From Seiridium cupressi (lineage: Eukaryota > Ascomycota > Sordariomycetes > Amphisphaeriales > Sporocadaceae): a DNA stretch of 64,000 nt. Shown piece after piece: positions 46,985 through 58,176 of this stretch. The stretch lies in the NCBI GenBank assembly GCA_036674765.1, contig JARVKI010000002.1, forward strand, positions 806,001 through 870,000. The letters are read 5' to 3'. The first letter of the stretch is position 1, and each line of letters starts with the position of its first letter. The position numbers were made by a program, and so were the translations under genes. The notes beneath the pieces were generated by a model. The model was not told where the DNA came from. It was given only the letters and a program-made list of their open reading frames with translations, and made no database searches.

Positions 46985-48501
46985 GTTCGCGGGTGCGGTT
47001 TTGTGGTTGTAGGCTGTTACGGGACCACAGATCTAAAACCGCGATCACGCATAGTAGAAGCCATGATGGCCAATGCCACAAATCTTATAAACTCATCACG
47101 AGTCACAAAATATTCACCGATTCTTGATCTACACTCCCTTGGCGATCACAATCATGTCCGAGGCCACGGAGCCATCGGCGCTCTTGTTGTTGTCCCGCTG
47201 TGCGAGCGCAAAGCGGGCAGGTACGTCTGCCAAGTTGGCCGAGCTGGCCGAGTCCATTCTCATTACAGTCACCAGTTCGTGAGCCGGCCCGAGGCCTGCC
47301 GAATTGAGTCAGCCCCGCCCCCGGATTGCAACTTACGCACAAAGGTCATGATTCATGACAAGGAGTCCCTTACTACTGCGGCTGAGATTCCAGTGCTCTT
47401 AAATTAAACTAAGCTTTCCCGCCATATTTTGACGTCCAAATGGAGCTGGCTCGCCCCAGGCTTCGGGGGATTTTGCGGCAGGTTCGCATGCTTATGCTAG
47501 ATGGCAGATGCTAGCTAACGTAGTTACCACCTAAGGTTGGCCAATCCAGTTTTCATTCCACCCTGCTCTTCGAAACGACATAAACACTGCGCAGTGTGCT
47601 CACGTGTGGCGCCAAGTTATACTCAATATCACATCAATTGATTGGGTATCTAGATAGCATGACATGTTTGTTAGGTAGGTCCTGAACCTGCAACAGTATA
47701 AGATCATTCGAGTACAGAGCAACCCCGTACACTGTAGCCCTTCGAGTCCAGTCACCAGTCAGCGCCCCAGAAATCGCTTCAAAGACGCAACACCAATTTG
47801 CACTTTGCATAGAATGATGTCGCCTAACTCAGCTATCGCATACGTATGAAGAATACCAATGGACCCACTGGACTAATATTCAAACCATTTTCCTCATTGT
47901 TTTGGATCAATTCAGTCCGTTCTCAGTCGCGATTCCCAGCGAACTAGATTTGCGCCAACGATTCAACAGTGGGGGCTGAGTTGCTCAACGCCGTAGGTCG
48001 CGAGTTTTTATCAATATCGAAGCATCGTATTCCCGACAAGCATAGTTGAGACAGGACAACATCCTTAGAGGCACCCTTAGAGGCACTGTTGAGGCTATGG
48101 AGATGATCCCCTTAGTTCCGCAGGGGCACCGCCGGGTCACCACAATGCAGAACTTAGCAAGACTGGCCATCCTTGTCGCCAGCCTTTGACGCTATACCGT
48201 TTCAAACTTGTCCTCCACATCATATCATGGCAAATGCCGGGGCTGATCCCATGATATGATGTTGACAAGGATTGTTCTGCTACATTTTTTACCTTTCTGC
48301 TACACATTCGTTCTTCATGGACCACGTAGTCTGGCGAACGGGCTTCCTGGTGACAGTATCCTCCATCAACGCACGCAAAAAACAAGCACATAGATACCCT
48401 GCTGGAGTCATTCTCGACCCGTCGCAAGATAGAGTAGACTACCTTGTTGATCTCCTAGTGTCATTCAACGGGTTCAGAAGGCTGCGCCCTGGCTCACTGG
48501 C
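46985..48501. other. Intergenic, no supported gene
   Basis: Between the divergent lipocalin and GT25 genes. Frames at 46973-47407 and 48137-48427 overlap and have no motif. The last 150 bp are the likely GT25 leader. Confidence 0.55.
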
Positions 48502-49938
48502 ATGGGCCAACCATCTGCCCCTGTGCGTCAAACATCGCGACCGCTCCAGTCCGGGCTTATGGTCTTCATCTTCACTCTAGCACTCTACTTTTATCTTCGC
48601 TCCACACATGCCACGCCACAGATCTTGGCAGACCTGAAATCCAAATGGGCAGACCGAAGCTTTTACAAACAATACGGCAAAGATCAACCTACCACGAGCA
48701 TCGACCAAGTGACAAATGACACGCTTGGCTTTTCGAAGATTTTCGTGATCGGAAAGCCGGAGGACGGTGATAAAGGCCGTACGGTTCTTTTGACAAGTGC
48801 TTTGACAGGCTTCCGTGTGGAGTATGTGGATGGCGTCAAAGGCGAAAGAATCCCAGATGAAGCAGTGCCCGTCGGAATCGATCGAGATGCATTGACAGAG
48901 GACAACCTTGGGACCTGGCGCACCCATATGAATGCTATTAGAGGGTATGGAGAGCATTTTCATCAACAATTCATCCTTGATGGCATAATTCAATGATGGA
49001 CTCCATTGAAACAATGCTGAATACTCACAGAATCGTACATGGGGAGTTAGAGTCTGCTCTGATCATAGAAGATGGCATGGATTGGTAAGTCTTGCCTCCT
49101 AGCCAATGGAGATTCAAACCAGGTCCTTTCCTTTTTTTTTTTTTTTTTTTTTTTAGCTTACTCTGCCGTTTGCTAGGGATGTTCGCTTGAAGTCGCAGCT
49201 GGGACGAATAGCTCAAGGTACTCGCGCTCTTATACCTTCAGGCTTAAGCCCCTTGTCACCTTACGGAGATTCTTGGGATTTGCTTTGGCTTGGACAGTAA
49301 GTCCTTGACCTCCTAGCAAAGTTAATTGTGCAGTCTCACCAAAAACTGTGCCGTTGACGTGCTTCATCTCCCGTGGACTCTGACCTGTTGGTAAATAAAT
49401 GCTAAGTCCAGTAAACAGTTGTGGCGAGGTGTTTCCTGAGACACTACCAGAGAACGAGGGGAGAGCAGAGCATCCGAAATATGTGATAGCTAAAGACGAA
49501 ACAGTTCCACCGTTCAGCCAAATTACTGGTCCGGTCGATTGGAAGAAATATGAAGAATTCACGCGATGGGTCCATATTTCCGGAGCTCCAAAATGCCCCT
49601 TCGCCTACGCTCTTTCTCAGATTGGTGCAAGAAAGGTGCTATATGAGTTGTCGGTGCAGCATCTTGACGGTACACTTGATAATGCTCTCAGCAACCTCTG
49701 TCGAAAGGGAGCATCTGAACACCCTGAAGGTCTTCGTGCCAAGTGTCTCAGTGTCACACCGCCACTATTCTCTCCATACAAGACAGGGGATCATGTCAGA
49801 GGAAACTATGGAGCCCAGAAAATCGAAGAGACGTCTTTCCACGAAGTAAAACCAACCGGGAATATTGTATGGAGTGCTCGAGATGGTATCAAGAACACGG
49901 CCGTGGGCTTGAAGATGGAAAACCACTTTGGGATATAA
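48502..49938 (+). CDS. Glycosyltransferase family 25-type type II membrane protein
   Basis: Exons 48502-48944, 49031-49084, 49177-49296 and 49419-49938 give 378 residues. A short cytoplasmic start (to about 19) precedes one transmembrane anchor (LMVFIFTLALYFYL), then the luminal domain. Landmarks: KIFVIGKPE(D), R-x-V-L-L-T-SALTGFRVEYVDGV, THMNAIRGIVHGELESALIIED followed by MDWD, WDLLWLGHCGE, and SGAPKCPFAYALSQIGARKVL. These are the conserved blocks of fungal GT25 (LPS-type galactosyltransferase) proteins. The usual EDD-x-DWD metal site reads EDGMDWD here. Likely Golgi/ER sugar transferase; donor and acceptor unknown. The second intron contains a 23-T tract. Confidence 0.9.
49132..49154 (+). 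repeat. Poly-T tract of 23 bases inside a GT25 intron
   Basis: An unbroken T run directly followed by AG within intron 49085-49176. The used acceptor is the later TAG at 49174-49176, as the frame across the join requires; the AG right after the T run would shift the frame. Length is likely to vary between strains or assemblies. Confidence 0.85.
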
Positions 49939-50605
49939 CGCTAGTAATGGCTTGCAGAGTCGTGCTCTAGTGAAGAACACCCGCAGCCCTATTGAGTTCT
50001 CTCAAAGACCTCATACCATTTTAACACCACGAATCAATCACAGTATTCAAATCACGTTGACTTGTGGATTCAATAGTGGAAGTGGGAGTAAAAAGGAAAG
50101 AGGTTGAAGTAAGACAATAATTGTAGGCATGAATCTATAGAATAGCAACTGTCATTTTTGAATTCCCACTATGAAGTTTTCAGACTTTGATAGACCGTCG
50201 GAGCGGATATGAGTTTAGGAGCTTACTGTGTGCAGGATTCTGGCCAACCCCCTACACTGCCACTATCAAGAAACCAACGTCCCACATGCGCCACAAATTT
50301 CTGTGCGACGGTAAGCTGTCTCTACTCCACCCAAATGAATACGACTGGCCCGGATATGGACGAAGGATTCGCCCTGGGTCATTCTATGGGCTGTATTCGG
50401 CGGTGCATAGCGATTGCACGGCCGCTGCCCCCGAGATCAACGCTGGCTGCCTAGTCCAAGATGGCATGGGGTCGTTGGTTCAATGCTTAAAATGACTGAC
50501 ATTCAAACAATTCTAAGCTCTGAAAGTGATTGCTGATATCCGTACTCTTACATACTCTTGCTTATATCTTTGTTATTACTATCGCAATTTGGATAAATCG
50601 ACATC
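49939..50605. other. Intergenic, no supported gene
   Basis: GT25 3' flank and promoter of the next gene. A 102-codon plus frame at 50187-50495 overlaps another frame and has no motif. Confidence 0.6.
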
Positions 50606-51233
50606 ATGTCAGTAAATTCCGCGAACGCACCAGCTACTGGCGCTGTCATCCTCCGTCGAACGGTCATCATACAGTTTCCATTTGCTTTCATCCTACTCCT
50701 GTCGCATAGACTGGCGTCCGGCAGAGCATTTCCGGCAATCGGCCTGCTGCCATTGAGTCTATCAACTCTGCTATCAGCACTCTTGCTGAATCGCGACTCG
50801 GTAGCTGCAGTGGGATCTTCGGTCCAAGCACTCACTGCCTCCAACGTCTTGTTTCTGGACATTTTTCTCGCACTATTCCAACTCGCCTTCTTGATACCTA
50901 CCTGGGTAACGGTCACCAGGCCTTGGAACGAGGCCCTGATTGTATTGGGCACGTATGCCTCTGTGTTCATGATGATTGACTTGTAAGCAACCCTTTCCCT
51001 AGGTGAAACAGACAGTGTGGCTGATACTGGGTGCTAGCGGCATCCACACGTATTTCGTTCTCAAGAAACTGTGGCATATGTGTACAACAAACATTTGCAA
51101 CTGTCCACACTGCCAAAGTGTGCGTCAATCGAAGAGAAACACCGTGTTACCCACGACCAGCGAGTACACGCCCCTCCAGAGCGATGTAAGCGATAAGATC
51201 GAAGAAAGAGACCTAGAGGCCGGCAAATACTAG
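50606..51233 (+). CDS. Small four-helix membrane protein with Cys-rich tail, unknown family
   Basis: Exons 50606-50982 and 51038-51233 give 190 residues; the intron splits a Phe codon. Four hydrophobic stretches lie at about 20-38, 43-62, 80-105 and 110-135. A short cytosolic tail follows, with a cysteine cluster (CTTNICNCPHC) and then a hydrophilic C-terminus (SEYTPLQSDVSDKIEERDLEAG) that looks like a sorting tail. No family was recognised. The clean splice, good codon structure and defined topology support a real gene. The P450 relic starts about 240 bp downstream. Confidence 0.75.
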
Positions 51234-51469
51234 GAGGACGTTGGAGGGGGTTTCATATTTTATTCCCTTCGATGAGTTATTGATAGACTCTTTTCTCTGT
51301 AAATTTTGTTTAACTACGATAACAGTCGCTCCTTTAAATATAGTTTCAAGCCATAAGCTAGATTCAAACAGTCTTAGTTACGGGCACCCACACAAATTCC
51401 TAGAAAATACTTGCTCACAGAACAGTTGCTATTTTGTGTTTACGTTTGCGGGGTGCCCAAAAAGTGCAG

Positions 51470-52328
51470 CGAGTGAAAATGCTGATAGCTCGAGTCAGCA
51501 AGACTCAATTCGCCCAAAAAGGGGCTGAGCGAGTCAGAGATCAAAGGTAACTTATTCATGTTCAGCTTGGCTGGCCACGAGACGATAACAATGACACCTG
51601 CATACGCAATATACTTATCTGCGGCTTACCCACAATGGCATAATGAGTCGGCGCTGAAATCGATGAAGTCTTCAAGGTCTATGCTACCATCGAGACGTTG
51701 AGTTACGAATAGTTATATCCGAAACTCAAAATTTGTCGCGCTGTTATGATCAGTATCACCCGACAGTCGCATATGATGACAGATTTGCTGACGACAAGAG
51801 TGATAGCAAGAAGTTCTAAGATTGTACCCACCCGCGCTGAGTGTCTCAAAATGTACTGGAGATATGCCAGCCAGTAGCACTGAAGGTAGGCGATCGAGTT
51901 ATCATGGCCCCTACAAATACTTAGGTCTATCCGAACGTAATAACCCTGCACACCAATCCAGAGTATTGGGCGAGGACTGCATGATATGGAAGCCCAGTCG
52001 CTGGATTCGATCCAGCTTGGTGTCAACCCCTGTGTCGGCCACGAAAGAAGTTCTCGACTCCGAAGAACTAATGAATGCCCCGACTAAGGGTTCATATGCA
52101 CCTTGGGCAGATGGACCTCATGTCTGTCCTGGGAAGAAATTTTCTCAAGTTGAGATTGTTGCGGCCATCTCAGTGCTTCTCTGAAAGCACAGAATATCTA
52201 TCAACCCACAGCCTGGGGAGACTTTGAGTCAGGCGAGGGGACGAACAAGTCGGGTCATTAGAGATAGAGGAATGACCTTTGCGTTACGGATGTGGAAGCC
52301 GGAAACTGTAGATTTGATATTTCTCTAG
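51470..52328 (+). pseudogene. Cytochrome P450 3'-part relic with multiple frameshifts
   Basis: Pieces of one P450 can be read in shifting plus-strand frames: LSESEIKGNLFMFSLAGHET (I helix with the AGxET oxygen-binding motif, about 51526-51584), AIYLSAAYPQWHNE, EIDEVF, LYPKLK, then NPAHQSRVLGEDC and PSRW, and the haem loop YAPWADGPHVCPGKK with the cysteine ligand (about 52094-52138). The tail MTFALRMWKPETVDL ends near 52328. At least three frame changes and one internal stop separate them, and the N-terminal half (helices A-H) is missing upstream. The gene is therefore dead and 5'-truncated. The order of motifs is that of fungal class II P450s; subfamily cannot be assigned. Confidence 0.8.
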
Positions 52329-52573
52329 AGGTAACAGGCCTTGGTAGACCAATTCTGCCATACTTTGTGCGATCCTCGGAGTGTCTCAAAGGATGTTAAA
52401 GAGATTAAGACTCAAATTTTATCATCGAAGTGTAACACCAACCAGCCTATCTTTAGGAACAATGATTGATAAGGTTGCTCTAGTACGATTCTTCTTCTCC
52501 TCGTAGAGGCGCTTATTTACCTACATATGGTCATGATTCTGAGGTGTTTATATTATATTAGCCATGTCATTCC

Positions 52574-52966
52574 TCAGAACAGTGGATCACATTCCTCGTC
52601 GCACTCATTGAACAGGGTACCACACACCTCATCACCAATCTCTCCGGGCGTCGTATGATCATCTTCCTTCATTCCCGCCAACTCCTTGTATCGCTGCGCG
52701 GCGCCCGGCTTCGAGAAGTTGCGTCCCAAATAGTCGTCATATATGTCTCCTTTTACTACTTCTCTTCTATGCATCTCGTCCTGTGCGTGCGAAAGCCATT
52801 CCTCGTACTTCCCATTCAAGCTGGGTGTCTTTTCAAATTCCAACTGAGCCAGTTCTAGCCACTTCTCTAGCCATTCTTCACGTCGCCTGGGTGCTTGCAT
52901 ATTATTGCTTCTCGTTTTCTGTGCCGATGTAGACTCGGTGACAGACTTGTTCTTGCTTTCTGCCAT
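52574..52966 (-). CDS. Small acidic cytosolic protein of unknown function
   Basis: Single exon, 130 residues. The start ATG at 52966 has a good context (CAAACAAAACAATGG), and a TATA element lies about 90 bp upstream, which supports a real transcript. The sequence is highly charged and helical: a basic N-terminus (KTRSNN...RRREEW), a middle with repeated E/W (EWLEKWLELAQLEFEK, KYEEWLSHAQDE) and an acidic tail with three cysteines (CGTLFNECDEECDPLF). No signal peptide or membrane segment. No family was recognised. Confidence 0.65.
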   Translation of the reverse strand: MAESKNKSVTESTSAQKTRSNNMQAPRRREEWLEKWLELAQLEFEKTPSLNGKYEEWLSHAQDEMHRREVVKGDIYDDYLGRNFSKPGAAQRYKELAGMKEDDHTTPGEIGDEVCGTLFNECDEECDPLF

Positions 52967-54059
52967 TGTTTTGTTTGCGAAGTGCTAGATGTTCTGGGTT
53001 GTTGCTGGTGTTTGTGATAATCAACAGATACCAAAGTCGTCGAGATCAACATTTTATATACTAGTTTAGACACATCGTCTATAATCACCGCTCAATAACG
53101 TCTCAGGTGATACAATGTAGCCAATGATTGTTGTTCTCACCAGAGACCGTGGTAACGTAGGCACAATGCTCTTGTTACTAAGATGCGGCTTGTCACGTGG
53201 TGAATGGTGTGATGAGGGATAAAGAACAGTTGTGGCACGAAGTGCTTCAATTACTCTCTAGCCCGTTCTCCTTCAGTAAGGAAATAGTTCTTTGTTTATC
53301 TGAAACCTATGACACGGTGGTGTCAGGACAATGAAATTGCTACGGACTAAGACAAATAATATTTTCTAAGGAGAATACTATCCTTTTCACACTCTGCTCT
53401 ATCGACATTGACAGTTCTCGAGGCATCCTGAGCTAGTCGACGATTGTGATGGTGCTTTGCTGTGGCACCTAATGCCAAAAAACCGGGTTGTGGAAGCATT
53501 AACCATAGGCGACCTCATCAATCATAGTATACTAGAACTATTAAATAGATTTTTGCTCCAAATTGTATCGGACAACAGCAGAGCTCTACATCTTCGGCAA
53601 CGCTTCTGTGTAGCAGCTAAGAGAAACCCCAGCCCTCTTATCGGGCGTTTCCCCTGTCATTAGGTTATCATGATGAATTCTCGCCTTCATAGAGCCGCCT
53701 TAGGTCCATTATAGCCGTGAGTTCTAATAAGGGCGTATCAAGAGCAGGTAACTGATCATTGTTGTAGATTACGTTGTTTCACAGAAGTTGCCTTGCAAGT
53801 ATACTTACAAGAGTAGAGGTATAGAACCCAGTCTCAGTGAACACTTAATAGACGCGCACAGGGGAACTGACCGATCATTTTAGTAGGTATCAATTGTCTC
53901 AGTACCAAATACTATCATCCAAGTTTTTATAAAAATCACAGAGCCCATTGATTTTATTCATCATCTTCCATCCCCGAATTATAGAATCAAAGTGAAGACC
54001 GGTTCAAGTGACAAAAGACATGCAATTTCTACTATTCATCATCGTTCTTGGAAGTTGAG
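52967..54059. other. Intergenic, no supported gene beyond the promoter
   Basis: Apart from the TATA element, AT-rich sequence with stops in all frames. The 68-codon frame at 53457-53663 has no motif. Confidence 0.55.
53051..53060 (-). promoter_or_regulatory. TATA element of the small acidic protein gene
   Basis: On the minus strand the sequence reads TATATAAAAT, about 85-95 bp upstream of the ATG at 52966. Confidence 0.5.
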
Positions 54060-54706
54060 CTAAATGAGATGTCGCAATGCGTGTTGCTCTGGCCCAGCAT
54101 TACTATTCACGTAGACAGGTCCAGGTTCTTGGCAAGCACATCTATAGAGAACCTCGTGCTCCGGTATCTTGTTGTCTCGAAAGGGCAGCTGAAGAGCCAC
54201 TGTCTCCTTGTCCAACGGATACTCGGTAACATGGCCCCTTCCTGTGAGATCGGTAGCGACCAAGAGTCCATTGAGGCCCTCCATCACCCAAATCTGATCT
54301 TTGCTGCTGTCAGGTACGGTGGCGTGCGCTAGGCCAGATAGGAGAATAAACAACCTAATGAAGCAGTAAGGAGGCTATTTCTCTGTCCGCCGTACGAGCT
54401 TGAGATGAGAGCAGCAGTAATGCTTACATGGGGTGGGGCGGGTTGTGGAAGCCCTCACTGGTCCTCGGAGGCAGGACGACATATGTCACATTACTGACGT
54501 CGGCGAGTGCTAAGGCCATACCAACTCTCGGGTAGGTCAACAATCGGCGAGACGAATCGCCAACACTCAATGCGTGCGATTTCGTCAGCGTCGGAAACGA
54601 CGGCTGAGGAGATGAGGTGGGGAAGGCACTCGGCCGAGCTGAGGACTCGACAATGAATCGCGAGATGTAAGGATGCGAGAAGAATCCGCTGAATGCTTGA
54701 TTTCAT
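54060..54706 (-). pseudogene. Secreted cupin-like small protein gene, frame broken once
   Basis: Coding pieces in transcript order are 54429-54706 (exon 1, frame change near 54520) and 54060-54354. Exon 1 starts with a signal-peptide-like MKSSIQRILLASLHLAI and continues DEIARIECWRFVSPIVDLPES. The frame then shifts by one base to MALALADVSNVTYVVLPPR and HNPPHPM, the intron follows, and LFILLSGLAHATVPDSS, IWVMEGLNGLLVATD, TEYPLDKETVALQLPF and PEHEVLY complete a cupin-like small fungal protein. Without the shift the chain ends ten codons after LPES. No GT-AG intron restores the frame. It is a young pseudogene or a sequencing error. The family link is from general pattern (His-rich strand HNPPHP, beta segments), so moderate. 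Confidence 0.55.
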
Positions 54707-57700
54707 TACAAAGGTACAGCAATATTAAGAGCCGACTCTCTGGTCACTAGTGGACAATAGTTCCATGGATTTAGGCACAATCGTTAGCCAGGCCTTCATC
54801 GTTGGCGAGTCTAATCGTCGGACATCCCGATTGTCGGGTGTGCATTTCCAATGTCCCAGCTTACCCCAACTACTAGTGTAATTGAACATAAATTTCTGTG
54901 ATGCGGCAATTCGCCGTAATAGTGGTATGGTCACAATGGGGTGGTCTGAAGTGTGGTGTAAAAGGATGGATTCCCAGCTCATCCGGGAAAGAGCTGCTTT
55001 ATCTACATGTAATGTATCTATCTATTAATTAGTGGCTGGTCCCCCTTCCTCTGGGGCAGTCAAAGCTAACGTCTCGACCGCACTGCTTAAATTACGAGTT
55101 TCAAATTGGCGACTCGAACGTGTAGAACATTGTTATCCTCCCCGAGTTCAATAGGAAGATGAGGCGGGGTTTCACCTTACCCACGCCAATTGTCCATGGG
55201 AATTAAGTTCGGGCCACCTGAGCCCGTGCATCCAAAGATAGGTACCGATGATCTCTGTCCATGCGTCCTTCTCACCGATTCATGCGGCCACACTAGTCTA
55301 TAGCCATCGCGTCTCGCTTCTGCGGTCATCAACTTCGTAGGTGACCGTACAGCACCCGCCTTCCAGGGACAGGAACGAGGAGCCGAGTCCAGGAAAGGAG
55401 CGAGGATAAGACGAGCACGGAGCAAGGAGCAAGCAGACGCTTATATCGCACCTTGTCGCGTAAAGTGGGGATAAGGGGTGGAGCCGATGGGAACAACTGC
55501 CGTTCACATCCTGCATGGCAACCCACAGGAATAGAGATTGGCGTCCACTGGGAGCTGGAAGTCGCCAGTGAGTAGCCCAGCACTACCAGATCCCACCCGA
55601 ATTATAGATGGGTCGTCTGGAACGTCGAGTTGGAAAATGGCTTGCGAACATGTAAGCTCCTTACTTTGGTGGTATCGGTATCCTCCAGTCCCCGTCTGCA
55701 ATTTCACCATCCAAACCACTAGAATTTTCCAAGGGCCATGGTCTTGTCGAGGCTCGTAGACTAGTGTTCGGTAGCATGTCCCTTGCAACTGAGTGGACCC
55801 CCGCCAGCGAGCCACGGGCCATACAAGATCGCGCGACTTGCGCAGTGGAAGAGAAGAGGTGGGATTACAAGATTACAAGATCGCATGATGTGATAATGAC
55901 TTGGCTGTATATCGTAGAAAAAAGAAGGCGATGCGAGTTGATTTATGCCTTATTCAGATCGGTGTCGTCTGCAATCCTACTTCGAAGCAAGCATCCTCCA
56001 GAGCGAGGCTCATTTTCAGGCAAGCCAAGGCGGATTTACCGCCAGCGCGTACACTTACCGTACCTCATCACGTAATGCTGTAACCGGAGGTTGATAGCTG
56101 CGCCGGCGGCACGCTGGGAACAGCACTAATATCTGTATTTCTGTACGAGCCCGAGTCTGAGCGGTGGTTCCATAATATGTCGAGTATGTTAGTCTTGCAC
56201 CTCAAAGGCAGCAGCAACTGCAGCGGTTTCCACAAGCAGAGAATAATGAAAAACCGAACGCCACGATGTTCTTCCACCGGACAGACGTTAAAGTGAGCCA
56301 AAGTAATAAAGAGCGTGAACTTATGAAGGCGTTCCATTTCCTCTGTCTAATGATGTTCTGGTCTTGGTGTGGTGATGGATTCAACAGCCCCAGCTACTGC
56401 GGCCCGATGGACGTTCTGCTCTGCGTCCCCGGACGACCGGTCGACAGCAGCGTTGAACTGGCCAATTGAAGCGGCGTCAACACTCGCTGAATAATGGGAC
56501 TTCTTTCGGTCTAGAAAGCGAGAACCTAACTCGGTCAGTATAGAGATAACTAACGCCGTCGTCGACCGCGCAGAAAATCATATCGTAGGCGACTTAGACA
56601 AACTATATGCGACCTTCGTGTCGTGCATTCTGGTCCATTTATGATTGGAAAAGCTGATATTGTTGACACCTGGGACGCTCTTGGTGTTTCGTCACTAGCC
56701 TGTCAACACTCCTGACCAATGACATTCTCAACAGCAATAACAGCCACAGGCTTGCGGGAGGATAGCGCCCGAGCCATTCGCTTATTCATAATTCAGCAAT
56801 CGTGTAATTTAATCTCTGTTCCGCAGCCTTGCATAATATCTAAAAGTTCAGAACAGTTCCCTCTATAGTAGCCCCATCTGTGGACATGTCGATTCAGGAA
56901 GTTGCAGAGCAGATGAACGGCTTCGACTTAATTCGTGGTTCAAACCGCATTCCTCCTGCCTCAAGGCTCCTCGTCTATTAATAATCGGCATGGCGATGCT
57001 TTGGCGTCTCCACCGTGACAGTATAAGGCTTAAATAATCGTGTCTGGGAAAACGGAGTCCAGTTAATGGTACAATTTCTCGTTTCGTAGTATCTACGTTG
57101 CTATGATCGGTTCAAACCAAATCCCAGGCTTTTCACATGGATCGATGACATTCACAACTCTCGGTATGATACAAACCATAAGAAGATTCCCTTTTTGAGG
57201 ACCGTAGAAGGAGCAGCTCGAAGTCGCTCTTAGAAAGGAATGCAGCTATTTTCATCCCCTTGTTCATCTATTGTCCCTTATGCGATCAATATTCGCGTTA
57301 CAGCTTAGTTTCCGAAGAGAGTATCAGGTTGACAATGGAAAATACGATCTTCAATGGGTAATCATTCGTCCAGTTTCCAGCAGAACCATACGATATTCTC
57401 ATCGTATGATCACTCTCATCGATAGTGTGCTGCACATATTCCGGCAGGCTACTTACTGGTGGAGTACTAAGTGTAACTCCTCGAGTTGAAGTATGAGGTC
57501 ATACAGATTGAACATCTCCTCCTTCGAATTAACTTTGCAAAAGCCAATGACTGTACAGGGCTGTGTCACCAGTTGGCTCTCAACTAGATGCTTGTCTCAA
57601 CTGTCAGGAGGCAGAAACAACTCCATTTCCATAAATGCATACCGGAGATTGTTGTACAAGCACCCACAATTGCCGTCTCATTGGCAGGAAAAACGAGTGA

Positions 57701-57891
57701 GCCATTCCCCAGCCACTTAAACAACGCAACCATCAGGGTCTGTTATGGTCGCTCAGTAGATCATTGACCGGACCTCTGAGCACTTATTTTTATTCATAGC
57801 GCAATGGTTCGCGTGGAGCTTTTGTCCATCCTAACAATACCCCGAATTCCATTCCTCTTCGTGTAATCCCACTAATGCCGAACCTCGGAAC
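54707..57891. other. Long gene-poor interval
   Basis: About 3.2 kb without a supported gene. Minus-strand frames at 54725-54982 and 55177-55815 are open but overlap each other and lack motifs. Two plus-strand frames at 57271-57720 follow one another with a stop between and have no recognisable family. No long terminal or inverted repeats were noticed by eye. Confidence 0.45.
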
Positions 57892-58176
57892 TAGGAAGCT
57901 AGTTCCGTTAAATACGACTCGGTCTTTCACATCGCACCCGAGTGCCATGACTCCATACTTGCTCCCGTCGATCCATGGCGGTCAAGGAAACCTCCTTTCG
58001 TGCCGGATGTCTTAGAATTCAAGGAAACCCTCGCCACGGGTCGAGGGGACTCTGAAGGCTTTGCGATACGAGGCGCTCCTAGTAGATTAATTCCCACTGC
58101 TTACCCCAAAAGCACCGTCTTCATGCCGCGCGTGGGGTATGGTGAAGCTGTGCGTAGCGCCATAGTCCGAATGTGA
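57892..58176 (+). other. Coding-like orphan open frame without start codon
   Basis: A 94-codon frame between two stops reads like real protein: KYDSVFHIAPECHDS, WRSRKPPFVPDVLEFKETL, GRGDSEGFAIRGAPSRLIPT, FMPRVGYGEAVRSAIVRM then stop. Composition is balanced and unlike the flanking random frames. The only ATG codons are close to its end. It is either a 3' exon whose upstream part is lost, or a relic. No family was recognised. Confidence 0.35.
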
